Of a stretch of DNA of 64,000 nt, positions 1-11,786 are shown in pieces. The notes below the pieces were generated by a model. The model ran no database searches. It worked only from the letters and a program-made list of their open reading frames with translations, and was not told the DNA's origin. Both the position numbers and the translations under genes were made by a program. Every line of letters starts with the position of its first letter. The stretch's first letter is position 1. The stretch is from Apoderus coryli (Eukaryota > Arthropoda > Insecta > Coleoptera > Attelabidae). The DNA lies in assembly GCA_911728435.2 (NCBI GenBank), contig OU452204.1, positions 20,930,430 through 20,994,429 on the forward strand. Direction: 5' to 3'.

Positions 1-142
1 AAGGTGAATATTGAAATTCAAAGTTTAGAAGAAATTCCGGAACAAATAACAATCTTCCTTAAGTTCTCCGAGTCCGAAGATGACCTCGAGCCAAGTTTTA
101 CCATTTATTTATTATTTTTTCAGTATTTTGTTATTATTTGTT
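1..142 (+). other. open frame at left edge, identity unknown
   Basis: Frame 1 on the plus strand is open from the first base to a TGA at 140-142. It reads acidic and hydrophilic (for example EIPEQ and ESEDDLEPS) before turning hydrophobic. It could be the tail of an exon that enters from the left, or chance. The minus strand of the same stretch is also open for a short Ser-rich reading that could be the next exon of the minus-strand gene. I cannot decide between these. Confidence 0.2.
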
Positions 143-170
143 GAATTAATTTTAAGCTGTAGGTACATAC

Positions 171-3100
171 CTCACTTTATCATCCGAATTGGCATATTCA
201 AAACTGTCACTAGGCTGTAAACTTGTAACACTCGGCGTCACATCCAACAACTCTCTTCGTTCGTACTCCGGTGTCTCGTCTATTGAAGCACTTTTACTAA
301 ACAACTTTCTCGGCACAAAATCTACACTATCACTAGCACCATCCACACTGGAACGACTGTTATGCATCAAATTGTCAATATCCGAAAAAGTGGTGTCCTT
401 CCATGAAGTATTACTCACGGATTCCGTATCAATTGCGCAACTGGACATGGAATAATTCGTCCATGGAACACTCGATGCACTTTCCGAAAAGTCTCGAATC
501 GTTGAATACGAACTGAGTTTGGACGGATAAGCCGTGCTGACGGTATCGTCGATTTCACTGTCGCTGATGGGATTTCGCATTGATTTCCGCTTCTGTTCTG
601 TACCAAATTTCTGTCTCAGATGAAACGGTAGATCCCCATCCCCAGCGTTCTTATGCGTTACGCGTAGTTTTTCCGATTCAAACACCGTTTGCGGTGTAGA
701 CGCAGTTTTACTAGAGAGAGAAGATTCCTCCTCAGAACTGCTACTACTTTCTATTTCAGTACCGGTACAATAGACATCAATATGTACAGTACGCGGTTTC
801 TTTTGAGAGTCTGTTGTACTTTTCGAGTCCGACGCTATTGGTGAGATTTCCTTTTTCGCTGGGATACGTTTCAATCCACTGGAACGGATCACCTTTTTGG
901 AAGGCTGTGAAAGAATAATATGCTACATAAGTTCATTTCAGGTCACTCAAGTTTTTTTATGACTCACCGACCTTGATAATTTCCAAACTATCTGGTGTAA
1001 AACTTGACACAGTTTCTGTTTCTTTACTAACACCACTTTCATTGCGTCGTCTATTGGTACAACCAATCGGTTTTCTTCTATTTCCATATGGTAGCGGTGA
1101 TCGATTGTAGTCATTCAAATATCGAAAACTGTCACTGCGCATGAACGGGGATGTACATTTATCAACCTAAAAAAAATCAATTCAATGTATTTCAGAGAGC
1201 GTCAAATGTAATTCAGCAAAGTTGAATTTATTTCAAAAAGCATCAAATGTATTTCAGAAAGCTTCAAATTTATATTGTGACGTATAAATTTTCAATTCAA
1301 AGGATCGCTCGAATTATTAAATAATTTGTCTGATGCGGCGGTGGCCTTCGGACTAGCTTTGAGACAGTGGAGGAAAAAGGGGGGGTCGATGTACGATTAC
1401 CTTTAATCCAACCTAAATAACGTTCTTTTGCCTGGCGCCACTTGCTTAATCTTCACCGCGGGCATCGGTCGAATTCCGGAAAAGCAAGAACCTATTTAAT
1501 AGTAAATAATTCGGGGATCGACTTTGAGAATAAAACACTTAGGTTCATAAAATCATTGGTGTCCTCTATTGAGAATGACAATTAAAAAAAAATATATGAA
1601 TATAAATACAAAGGAACGGATAACAATTCTATGTCTCACAGACAGAAATGACGACTAGAAATTTCGGTTCGTTAACATTAATTCGCAAACATATTCTGTA
1701 TGAATTATCTATCTACCGTTCAAAAACCTGAGTCACCTCTGTGGTACCACTGAGTTTACATCTCAGTAACTATATCGACACATTATATTGTAAGCGAAAA
1801 AACTTTAAAATATAGCAATATTATACGTGGAATTAAATTAGAAATATATCAATATTATACGTGGAATTAAAGTAGAAATATATCAATATTATATGTGGAA
1901 TTAAATTAGAAATATTCATAAATAAATCGTAATTTATAGAAGAAAATTATTAAATGTAATGTTCCACTTAGCTGGAAAATCCAGGGGCAGTTCAGGAATT
2001 CGTCCGACTTCTGTAGGTGAAATTCGTAAGTTAACTCCGTTCACATATGTACCCAAATCAACTCACACAAGTCTGTCCATTCTCCTTAATACTCAATTTT
2101 TCTTAACCCGTACCAAAAAAACCCTACAGGAGAAAATAAATCCCATAGTTAATAATAAGAATAATAAGTATCCTAACAAAGAAATGATAGTACAACAAAA
2201 AAACCCACTTAAAAATTTATCAAATATACATCAACATACCTTCTAGAAGGGTAACTTCAATTCTTAAATGAGGCGTGGCCTCAGCAAATATCTATATACA
2301 TTACAATCGTTACACCACACAATCCAAACACAACTGCTATTGTGCAACGATTCTCTTGAGGTATTGAAGACTAGAAATCAACAAAATACCAGTCAAAATC
2401 AGGATATTCAGGTTCAATCATCGCTTACCTAGCCCCAGTCGTACAGCGAACCAAAATGGCGTATTATCCTACATGAAGTAGTTGCAGATTGATAAAAAAA
2501 CCCACGGAAGCTAATGAAACTCCAACATCAGCACCGTAAAATCTCTCCACACATTCACCAACACAATCCGCGTCTATCGAAATTACAATTATGATCCCAT
2601 ATACATAATGGTTAGAAAACAGCTTTTCTATTTTTCAATTATAATTTCAATCGCCAATGGCAGATGCACACAGTAGGACTAATTTTCAACAACTAAATTC
2701 GCAAAAGTCTTAAATCACCAATAACGTGCGATTTTCACTATTCTTACCGCCAAAAGTCATTTCCATCCAATAAAATCTCATCAAACAGGCGGTAAGTTGA
2801 CAATGCCAAACAAACTGTCACTCAACACAGCCTACGAGTAGGTAGAAGAACATCTCCACAGTAATTACACTGCGCTGTCAGATCGAAATAGCTATCACAT
2901 GCACGGCATAAATAAACAGCAACAAAGCAGAGCCACCGAAGCATTATGTCCACTGCGAGAGCAGACTGCAGTACGAACACCAAGTGAGCAACAGTGAGCT
3001 ACCTGTAAAAGGAACGGACTATCCAGCAAGTGATATGGAATACTCAAGTTGTTATATGAAATATTCAAGGTGACAGAAATCAGCTGTCTGTCGTAAATTA

Positions 3101-6100
3101 GTTCAAATAAGTCAAAGTGAAAATATATATCCTACACGTCACGGTAAACAATAATAACGCCGAAATTAGGCCTTCACGAATTCTACTACTAAATAATAGC
3201 AAACGAAAACTAAACACTGAATATATTTGTCTAAATCGGGTAAGGAAACAGCAACACTAACTACAGTGCCACCGTTTTGTGTCATAGCCGGGAGTTAAAT
3301 AACAAATAGGTAACCTATACAATTGTGTGGTTTTTAGGAACAAAGTCCCGGGATCCAACACGAAGAGAAACCCAGCATAATTATAGCATATGCCAAACTT
3401 AAACCTTAACCTAACATAAAGTTTCGTTACAACGATACCACCGCCGTCGTATGCTCCCAGAATGGAGATGTATGATCCGGAGCTTCCCCAAGAGTACCGA
3501 ACTCGACTTTCAGCCACTCAGAGGCCTATAACCAGGTAACGGTCTTGTATACACATACCCTCCAGTTATAGTGCCCCAGGAAGACCTTCACAGGGACAAC
3601 CCCAATCCGAAACCACACATTTCCCCACGGTAGCACCGTTCCAACGAACAAGAGAACTGAAGAATAATGAAACCAAAACACACGACACAAGATAGGAAAG
3701 AAAACGAAGATATGGAGCCTCTAGTCGCTTGTTCCGAAACAAAAACAAGTAGCGGTTGTTCCTGCGAATGATACCGCCACAGATCTCCTTGCCAACGATT
3801 CAGCGGAGCTCAGGTGAATCGCAGTAGCAGCCCCCAGCGTCATCGTCCGGTCCAATAAACTGGAACCACTCCCTCAACGACTCGCCAAGCACTGCCCCCC
3901 GTCAACCACCCTTCCGAAGAATCTCGCCATTCAAAGCAGCTGTCAAAAACCCTGTGGCACCCATCGAGCCGCAAGCCGTTCAAAAAGGGGAGAATGAACA
4001 AGGCTAGCAGACTACCAACTAAACAAAACGAACTAAAACGGAAGTATGACAACAAACACAAAGAAAAAGGTAAGTCACAATGACTTAAAATGCATAACGC
4101 CTACCAAGATGTTCAGGTAGTCAATTTCTAACGTTAGCAACATTGTTACAGATCCGATGTTAGGCTGTAACCTATGGTAACATCATTCCTAGATAAGATA
4201 CCATTCAAAAGATCCCACCCGGTATAGAATTCAACATTAAATCCGCATGAACTCTATCAAATACCCAATAACCAATATCTATAAGGATGAAAACCAACCC
4301 GAAGATCACCGAGGACACATTCTCCATAGGTATGCACACTTGAAATATTTACAAAATAACTAAAAGTAACTTGGCACGTTTTCAGGAACTTATAAACAAG
4401 GTTTGAGGAGGGAAGCATTGGTACTATGATGGTAATCTATATAATGAGTGAACTATAAATACTAACCAAGGTGAATAAATATGGAAAAGTAGTACCCAGA
4501 AAAATGTGTTTTATTTAGTTGAAAAGTGAGGTAGGCAGTTAAACCTGGTAAGTACTTAGGTTGTAACGCGCGGAAGCGGCTCAAGTGTCTAAAATTGTAA
4601 CGGGACGGAATTTTACCGTTACAATATCAGAATAATTAATTGTATTTCAGAGAGCGTCAAATGTATTTCAACATAGGTAAATGTATTTCAGAATAATTAA
4701 ATGTATTTCAGCATATGTAAATGTATTTCAAAAAGCATCAAATGTATTTCAGAAAGCTTCAAATGTATTTCAGCATAGTTAAATGTATTTCGGAATAGTT
4801 AAATGTATTTCAGAAAGTATAAAATGTATTTCAGAATAATTAAATGTATTTCAGCATAGGTAAATGTATTTCAAAAAGCATCAAATGTATTTCAGAAAGC
4901 TTCAAATTTATATCAGAATAATGAATTGTATTTAAGAGAGCGTCAAATGTATTTCAACATAGGTAAATGTATTTCAGATAGCATCAAATGTATTTCAGGA
5001 TAATTAAATGTATTTCAGAGAGCGTCAAATGTATTTCAACATAGGTAAATGTATTTCAGATAGCATCAAATGTATTTCAGGATAATTAAATGTATTTCAG
5101 ATAGCATCAAATGTATTTCAGGAGAATTAAGTGTATTTCAGAGAGCGTCAATGTATTTCAGGAGAATTAAATGTATTTCAGAGAGCGTCAAATGTATTTC
5201 AGGATAATTAAATGTATTTTAGAGAGTATCAAATGTATTTCAACATAGGTAAATATATTTCAGAATAATTAAATGTATTTCAGCATATGTAAATGTATTT
5301 CAAAAAGCATCAAATGTATTTCAGAAAGCTTCAAATGTATTTCAGCATAGTTAAATGTATTTCGGAATAGTTAAATGTATTTCAGAAAGTATAAAATGTA
5401 TTTCAGAATAATTAAATGTATTTCAGCATAGGTAAATGTATTTCAAAAAGCATCAAATGTATTTCAGAAAGCTTCAAATTTATATCAGAATAATGAATTG
5501 TATTTCAGAGAGCGTCAAATGTATTTCAACATAGGTAAATGTATTTCAGATAGCATCAAATGTATTTCAGGATAATTAAATGTATTTCAGAGAGCGTCAA
5601 ATGTATTTCAGGATAATTAAATGTATTTTAGAGAGTATCAAATGTATTTCAACATAGGTAAATATATTTCAGAATAATTAAATGTATTTCAGCATATGTA
5701 AATGTATTTCAAAAAGCATCAAATGTATTTCAGAAAGCTTCAAATGTATTTCAGCATAGTTAAATGTATTTCGGAATAGTTAAATGTATTTCAGAAAGTA
5801 TAAAATGTATTTCAGAATAATTAAATGTATTTCAGCATAGGTAAATGTATTTCAAAAAGCATCAAATGTATTTCAGAAAGCTTCAAATTTATATCAGAAT
5901 AATGAATTGTATTTCAGAGAGCGTCAAATGTATTTCAACATAGGTAAATGTATTTCAGATAGCATCAAATGTATTTCAGGATAATTAAATGTATTTCAGA
6001 GAGCGTCAAATGTATTTCAACATAGGTAAATGTATTTCAGATAGCATCAAATGTATTTCAGGAGAATTAAGTGTATTTCAGAGAGCGTCAATGTATTTCA

Positions 6101-7792
6101 GGAGAATTAAATGTATTTCAGAGAGCGTCAAATGTATTTCAGGATAATTAAATGTATTTTAGAGAGTATCAAATGTATTTCAACATAGGTAAATGTATTT
6201 CAGAATAATTAAATGTATTTCAGCATATGTAAATGTATTTCAAAAAGCATCAAATGTATTTCAGAAAGCTTCAAATGTATTTCAGCATAGTTAAATGTAT
6301 TTCGGAATAGTTAAATGTATTTCAGAATAATTAAATGTATTTCAGCATAGGTAAATGTATTTCAAAAAGCATCAAATGTATTTCAGAAAGCTTCAAATGT
6401 ATTTCAACATAGGCAAATGTATTTCAGATAGCATCAAATGTATTTCAGGAGAATTAAGTGTATTTCAGAGAGCGTCAAATGTATTTCAGGAGAATTAAAT
6501 GTATTTCAGAGAGCGTCAAATGTATTTCGGGATAATTAAATGTATTTTAGAGAGTATCAAATGTATTTCAACATAGGTAAATGTATTTCAGAATAATTAA
6601 ATGTATTTCAGCATATGTAAATGTATTTCAAAAAGCATCAAATTGGCCGTCAATACCTTGTTACAAATCTCATATTTTACGAACGCCATCACGAAGAATA
6701 CTATTAATTAGACTGGAGAAGCGACATAGAAAGGAACGCTCTTTCCTGTTACAATTTTCTTCAAAATTCTGTTAGTCATCCAGGGTTTAAAGTCCTGCCA
6801 TGCTCAGGTAAAATATCAAGACAGCCGGATCTATGTATTTGATGCAGTTTTGTAAGAAAAAATCTATTATTTCTTGTGGTTAAATTTCACTAGAAGCCAC
6901 TAAAACTTTTTACTCATTTGATAAAAAGTCTCTCGCATTACCCAAATAAAAATCAATATTCTTACCATTTCGAATGTTTGTACCGACACATCTTTCTTAA
7001 CAGCATCTGCGACATTAAACGTATTTGCCCTCGATGGTCTCCTACTACCTGAACCATTATCTTCTTCCATCAACGGCGAAAATCGTAAATCTTCTGTAGG
7101 TTTGGTGTGATGACACCACGGATCACCGCAACCATAGAAACTAGAAGCAGATGGTGTAGCAGATGGGGTTTGACAACGTAAGCTTTGCGTTCTTTGATGA
7201 GATGACCCACTACAATAATGATTTAAGCACCGTTCTAGGTTTATATCAAAATTTATACTAACCGAAATGAAGAGGACAACATAATATTGCAGGTGCTGCG
7301 GCATTTGCCACGATGGCCTCCAGTTGGTGACAATAAATCGCTTCCGTAGCCGGAATCTTGGACACAAGGACGGGACACATCACTACCTGTTCCCGGACAA
7401 ATTTTCGGCGGTGGTGTCGACGTGAAAAGCAGGTTACCACGTTGAAAACCGCTTTTAAACTCACCCAAAGTTGATCTACTATCGTTCCAAGTTCTCGGAT
7501 AGTATTGTGACCTGCGTTTCCATTGTATTTAGTAAATATTAAATAAACAAGGAGGAACTTACGTTAATTTGCTTCCGGTCGAACTAGTTCTGGTGTGATC
7601 GCTTGCCCCAGATTGATTACTACCCGATTCCCACGTTTGTCCATCATCCTCATGCGTCTTCCATGTATATGTCATTTTAACACCCTCATCATGTTGTTCC
7701 GTCTTCGTTTTAGGAAGATTTTCTGGATTATTGGCGCCTGGATGCGATATCGTAAATTCGGCATGAACAAAGAAACGACTGGGTGCCGCCAT
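171..7792 (-). CDS. Ser-rich multi-exon protein, unrecognised (3' end not in window)
   Basis: I do not recognise this gene. Minus-strand exons joined by GT-AG boundaries are 7563-7792 (from an ATG reading MAAPSRFF), 7263-7511, 6966-7209, about 972-1166 and 171-904. The first three total 723 nt and keep one frame. The product would exceed 480 residues and is hydrophilic, rich in Ser, Thr, Pro and Asp/Glu, with no membrane span. Low-complexity acidic stretches such as SSSSSEEESS and a KKDVSVQT motif suggest a disordered scaffold or cytoskeletal adaptor; that is inference. An in-frame stop lies upstream of the ATG, but an acceptor-like ctgcag also lies just before it, so 7792 may not be the true start. 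The strong donor GTGAGT at 967 would break frame; a weaker donor, AAG|GTCGGT, keeps it. The exon ending at 171 is followed by GTATGT, so coding continues left. Confidence 0.55.
1185..1275. repeat. left stub of intronic minisatellite
   Basis: About four units of the same 20-21 bp repeat that fills 4624-6640 (core aaatgtatttca) lie here. The stub stops abruptly at an ATAT where a 3.35 kb insertion starts. It begins only about 20 bp upstream of the exon at 972-1166. Confidence 0.85.
1276..4623. mobile_element. 3.35 kb insertion in the minisatellite, ATAT target duplication, TG...CA ends
   Basis: Both boundaries can be read because intact array copies (for example near 5484) have a single TTTATATCAG, whereas here ATAT occurs at 1272-1275 and again at 4624-4627. 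The insert starts TGTGACG and ends CGTTACA, a short imperfect inverted terminus of about 17 bp. TG...CA ends with a 4-bp duplication fit an LTR retrotransposon or a Ginger-like DNA transposon. I could not find matching LTRs, and no long coding frame reads as gag, pol or transposase. The scattered open frames at 3257-4061 look like chance. It is probably a non-autonomous or decayed element; its class is unresolved. Confidence 0.65.
4624..6640. repeat. 20-21 bp minisatellite with higher-order pattern
   Basis: About 95 head-to-tail copies of a unit built on aaatgtatttca plus a variable 8-9 bp (for example gaataatt, gcatatgt, aaaagcatc, gaaagcttc, gagagcgtc, acataggt). Variants recur in the same order, so blocks of many units were copied together. 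The marker variant with ttcggaatag recurs near 4790, 5361, 5771 and 6301, so blocks are about 410-570 bp. The array lies in the intron between the exons at 6966-7209 and 972-1166. Confidence 0.93.
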
Positions 7793-7838
7793 TTTGGCAT
7801 TTTTACCCCTTTCAGTATCTGCAGATTTTAGACTTCAG

Positions 7839-9967
7839 TAAAATTAATACAAGATGATTCGTCGAAGTCAAGGAAGTGGTAGAATATGGCAAAAACACAA
7901 AGCTGATTGTTTCGTAAACAAATTAGTACCTTCGTCAAGATTTTGAGTAGTAGAAATGTTAACATTTACGCTCAGATCATAATATTTTCAAACATTCTTT
8001 TAATCCTGCACTTGATACGCTCTGATTGAAACCTCCTCCAACGTGTACGAATGGCGTACTTCAGCATTTACAATCTTATTTGGCTTGTATTCACTATCAC
8101 ACGCCACCATCCATTCTACAATTTGGATAGGCCACCTGTTCGTCCATTTTATGATGCCTCAAACGGTAACACATCAAAGGTGTAACAGCGCTCAACATAG
8201 ATGCAATTCGACGGTCGTCAGCGTGTGTAGGAACCCGCCGAGGCTACCGGTCCGATTCAGATCAGATCACCCTTTGTTCAAGCAGAAAACATATTGAAAA
8301 TATCGGAAATCTAATTTGATTGGAATAATCGTAGGCATTGGGCCCAAAAGGTGGTCGTCCTCTAATAAAAGCCATACGGGACTAGTTTCTATTCTTCGTT
8401 AGAATAACACAGCGCCAAATTTAGGCGTATAGATGTCCGAGAGTACAACTGATGCAGTCGCAGAAGCGAACGGTTTCTAAAATAGGGACTTCCAACATTT
8501 TACGACATCGATTAACAAATAATGTCGATTGATGAGGATATGTAAACAACTTTCCTCAGTCTTTACTTTGAAAACTGGATGCATATTAACGGTTGCTCTC
8601 ACAAAATTGCAGTAGAATGCTTTGCGTAAAATTATGCTTTTCATTCCTAAGGCGCTAGTGATTGATGCTGATGAGTATTCTTAATGGTCACTGTTGGTCC
8701 AGCAAGACAACTGGCGCAGTCGTAGAGGCGAACAAGATATATAGGAAAACATAGCGTCTGGCATGATACTATAGGAACTGCACCTTAAGAATGCTGATAA
8801 ACATCCTTACTGGCCATTGTTGCTCCAGGAAGCTCTCATTTCAATAGAGAATGTCTATTCAGAGTGTTTGAGACTCATGAGCTTCAACATAGCAAGTTGG
8901 GACTGCTGATCTAACCGGACGTCCTGGCACTTACATCAGAAGGGAAGACCTAATAGCTACGCCAGGCTGTTGGGAATTGTTCAGCCAGTGTTTTGTGTTT
9001 TAAATTCAAATATACAGAAACTTGAACTTTCTAGTAAGAGAAGCTTCCAAAGTTCCTTCAAAACATTACTTTCTATCTGATCGTCATTAAACTCAACAAA
9101 TCGGTTTGCGAACAATATTAACAATCTTCTGATAGGATAGATGTCGTTTGATAGGCAGTGTCTTTCGAAAATTATGCAAGAAGTTCAATACTTACCGAGA
9201 TAGTGAGTATCTTTGTACACCAAATTGCTTTCAATCGAGCTTCCTGTTATCGATATCAACCAGAACTAGTAATCTAGATCTGCATCAACGCTGATTTACG
9301 CATGCGAATATTGTATAAACAAATTTAGCACTAAAATTATAATTCAACATGATATATTCACACTCACATAATTCACTGTTACATCACAATTGTTACATTT
9401 AACAATTATCACTTCGGATGAATCTGTTTATATACCATTGTACACGACAAAAATTTTTAAGCGATATTTTTAGAAAATCATCCCACCTGTAACACACTGA
9501 AAATTTGATCAGCTGATGACGCGTTCAATTCACACAATAAAAATAAAAACTTTTCGCGATATCTCCACATTAAGCTAGGCGGAAATTTATGATGGAGATT
9601 TTGTTAAATAAATTTTCTTTGTTCAAAAGAAAAAAATATTATAGGAACGCAACCAAAGTGCTATTAGAACGTTGGAATTTCGACTGCGATGAACTTTCCT
9701 TGGCCAACATCGTAGAATCTATTTATAGGCTTGCAACGAAATAGACTTCTCACCTATTTATTTCTATTTCTACTACAATATCTGACGAACGATGTTGTAC
9801 GAGGTGTGTTCAACAAATAAAGACAATTTGGCATTTATTTTGAGGAAATTAAAACATTAACAAGTGGATTTTTTTTTTTCTAATCTCTTCGGCAACCCTT
9901 TTAGGCCATGTGCCATGTTACACGTATTAGTTGTTGGTAAAATATTGTTAAATTTTGATCCGCCTTT
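7839..9967. other. non-coding stretch with weak internal repeats
   Basis: No exon can be supported. Diverged direct repeats occur, for example acaactgatgcagtcgcagaagcgaac near 8444 in a variant form near 8705, and a gatgctgat...ccagcaaga segment near 8661 echoed near 8788. A mariner-terminus-like tacgaggtgtgttcaac sits near 9795 without a partner. Confidence 0.4.
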
Positions 9968-10430
9968 ATAATAATAATAATTTTATTGGTGTATAGAACT
10001 ATCAAGAGCATTACACATGTCAATATAAAAACAAAAAACATCCCTAAACAATAAACAAAACAAACAGTCAAAAAGTGATAGTCAGATCACTGAAATCATT
10101 TAACATAAATTCATCAAATGAATATAAATATTTATCTATTAAATATGCCTTCAGTATAGACTTAAACGGCTTCACGGGGAGTTCCCGAACCCTCTCCGGC
10201 AGTGTGTTGTATGCTCTCGGACGATAATAATTCTTGGCCGATCTAGAGCCCGTTATTCTACTGAACTGCACCCTGATGTCCGAACCGTGCTCATGAATAT
10301 CCCTCTGGAAACTATACTCATGCATATTCGCCCTAACGTAAACCAGAGAATGCAACACAAACACAGAAGAAACCGATATACAATACAATGTACATGTAGA
10401 TGATACGTGTTTACATGTGTCTACTGTTGT
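9968..10430 (-). mobile_element. non-LTR retrotransposon, 3' end fragment
   Basis: The minus strand encodes the conserved C-terminal tail of a BS/jockey-like LINE, with a run like YNTLPERVRELP followed by FKSILKAYLIDKYLYSFDEF. After the stop comes an AATAAA-type signal and a short ATT microsatellite tail at the 3' edge (about 9968-9985), typical of these elements. The 5' portion is missing. Confidence 0.75.
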
Positions 10431-11049
10431 GTATCCTATTGTGCTTAAATGCAGGCTGATATTTGTAGATGGGCAACGACTATGGTACTCTGACGAGCTC
10501 ATAACAAGAGCGAAACGAATTCGTCAGTATCTGTCGACCCATGCCTCGGTCTGGTTCCTATTGAATTAGACTGGGGCCCTGCTAAATTAAACAAAATTCC
10601 TTGTGTAGGTAAAACCAGCATTTTAGTCCGCTTTGCCACGAAATTATTTTCATTTAACATCTACATGTTTCTAGCTATCCAAAAAGATAAAATAGTTGGC
10701 TTATCTGTGTATGATCTTTTGGTAAATTCGATAACAAAGCACTGAAGTAGTCAAATCCCGACTAACGCTATTTCAATGTTTACCACTGCACTGTGGTGAT
10801 TTAAAGCGTTGTGATTGGTCGTCTACAACAACAGTATGCTCCTAGTGATCCCCGGTGGGGATTTCCCACTTAAGTGTTAGTGTGCTTTCGTCATTTGTGG
10901 GCACGTAGAGCATGAATTGTAAAATGATAAAAGAATTAATAAATAATTCGTTTGAACTCAATGCCTGTCTTTGTTTCACCCTTCCCACAAAATATCTTTA
11001 TTAAAGTAAGTCCATTTTGAATGATTTTTTAAGAAATCTTTTTAATAAA

Positions 11050-11259
11050 TTAAACAGTTTGGTGAGTGCAACCAACCTCGTTAAAAGTAAGCTGCTCAAA
11101 AGACAATTCCTCAGGGGGAAAAGAAATACCGGCTAAGCTAAAATATTGATCAGAACTCTTATCCGATGCAGGCACCCCACTAATGATTCTCTGAACAGAA
11201 TCGATAAAAAAGGAGTTGAACTCATCCGCGGTAACGTAAGGTGCTGCATCAGACAACAA
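11050..11259 (-). mobile_element. LINE fragment (linker before reverse transcriptase)
   Basis: An open 69-codon piece contains ADEFNSFFIDS and PPEELSFEQL, as in the segment between the endonuclease and reverse transcriptase domains of BS/jockey-like LINEs. It may belong to the same dead copy as the tail at 9968-10430, but the intervening reverse transcriptase is absent. Confidence 0.5.
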
Positions 11260-11555
11260 AAGTAAGAGGCAAGGGTCTGTTTACCATCTTTTATTGGGGT
11301 GGGTTGGGTTTTCGCGCTATTTAGGCCTGCTTTGGTTTTAAATTTATTATTGATGTAAAAATTGTTGGTTAAGATACTTCATTATATGCTTTTTACAAAA
11401 ATATGCAGAAAAACACTAAAATGCATAAAAAATGCACTTTGCATAACTGCCCTACTTTAGTGATTACTCTTCCCGTTAAATAATGTGTAGTTCATTTAAA
11501 ATCTTCTATCAGCAGTTTACCATTGCGTCTGTTTTATTTATTTAAATCCACTTAC

Positions 11556-11786
11556 CTCACTGAGTGCTTTTCTATCAGTTTTGTCTTTACTGCCGTTTTG
11601 CAACAGTTTAATCACATTTTTGGCACCTTCGACTACTGCCGCCTCAACACGCAGTCGATGCTTTAGATCTTCAACACGGTCATCTAGTGCCGGTTCCAAA
11701 TCCATACCACCATGTTGTGACAATTCGCTTCCATTTGTTAAATCGTGCGTGCTGCCCCGTGCTTTTGAATCGATATCATGCTTGAT
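11556..11786 (-). CDS. Pkn: PKN exon 5 (HR1c, first part)
   Basis: Phase 0 at both ends. It encodes a polar linker and then the first helix of the third HR1 repeat (ALDDRVEDLKHRLRVEAAVV), ending after ALSE at donor GTAAGT. The acceptor is cattcag. The rest of HR1c should be in the next exon, which I cannot find to the left. Confidence 0.88.

Noticed and set aside
189..455. Plus-strand frame over the Ser-rich exon
   Set aside because: Antisense shadow of the exon at 171-904, which has matching splice sites.
3257..4061. Three short minus-strand open frames inside the 3.35 kb insertion
   Set aside because: No motif of gag, pol or transposase, and the composition looks non-coding; treated as chance.
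4624..6640. Regularly spaced short repeats, CRISPR-like at first sight
   Set aside because: Units are head-to-tail with no unique spacers, in a eukaryotic intron; it is a minisatellite.
6581..6775. Plus-strand frame at the end of the minisatellite
   Set aside because: Its start is repeat sequence, and the rest shows no conserved feature.
7563..7838. The MAAPSRFF exon as the next exon of PKN
   Set aside because: The HR1c exon ends in phase 0, the possible acceptor before this exon needs phase 1, and the sequence does not continue the HR1c helix.
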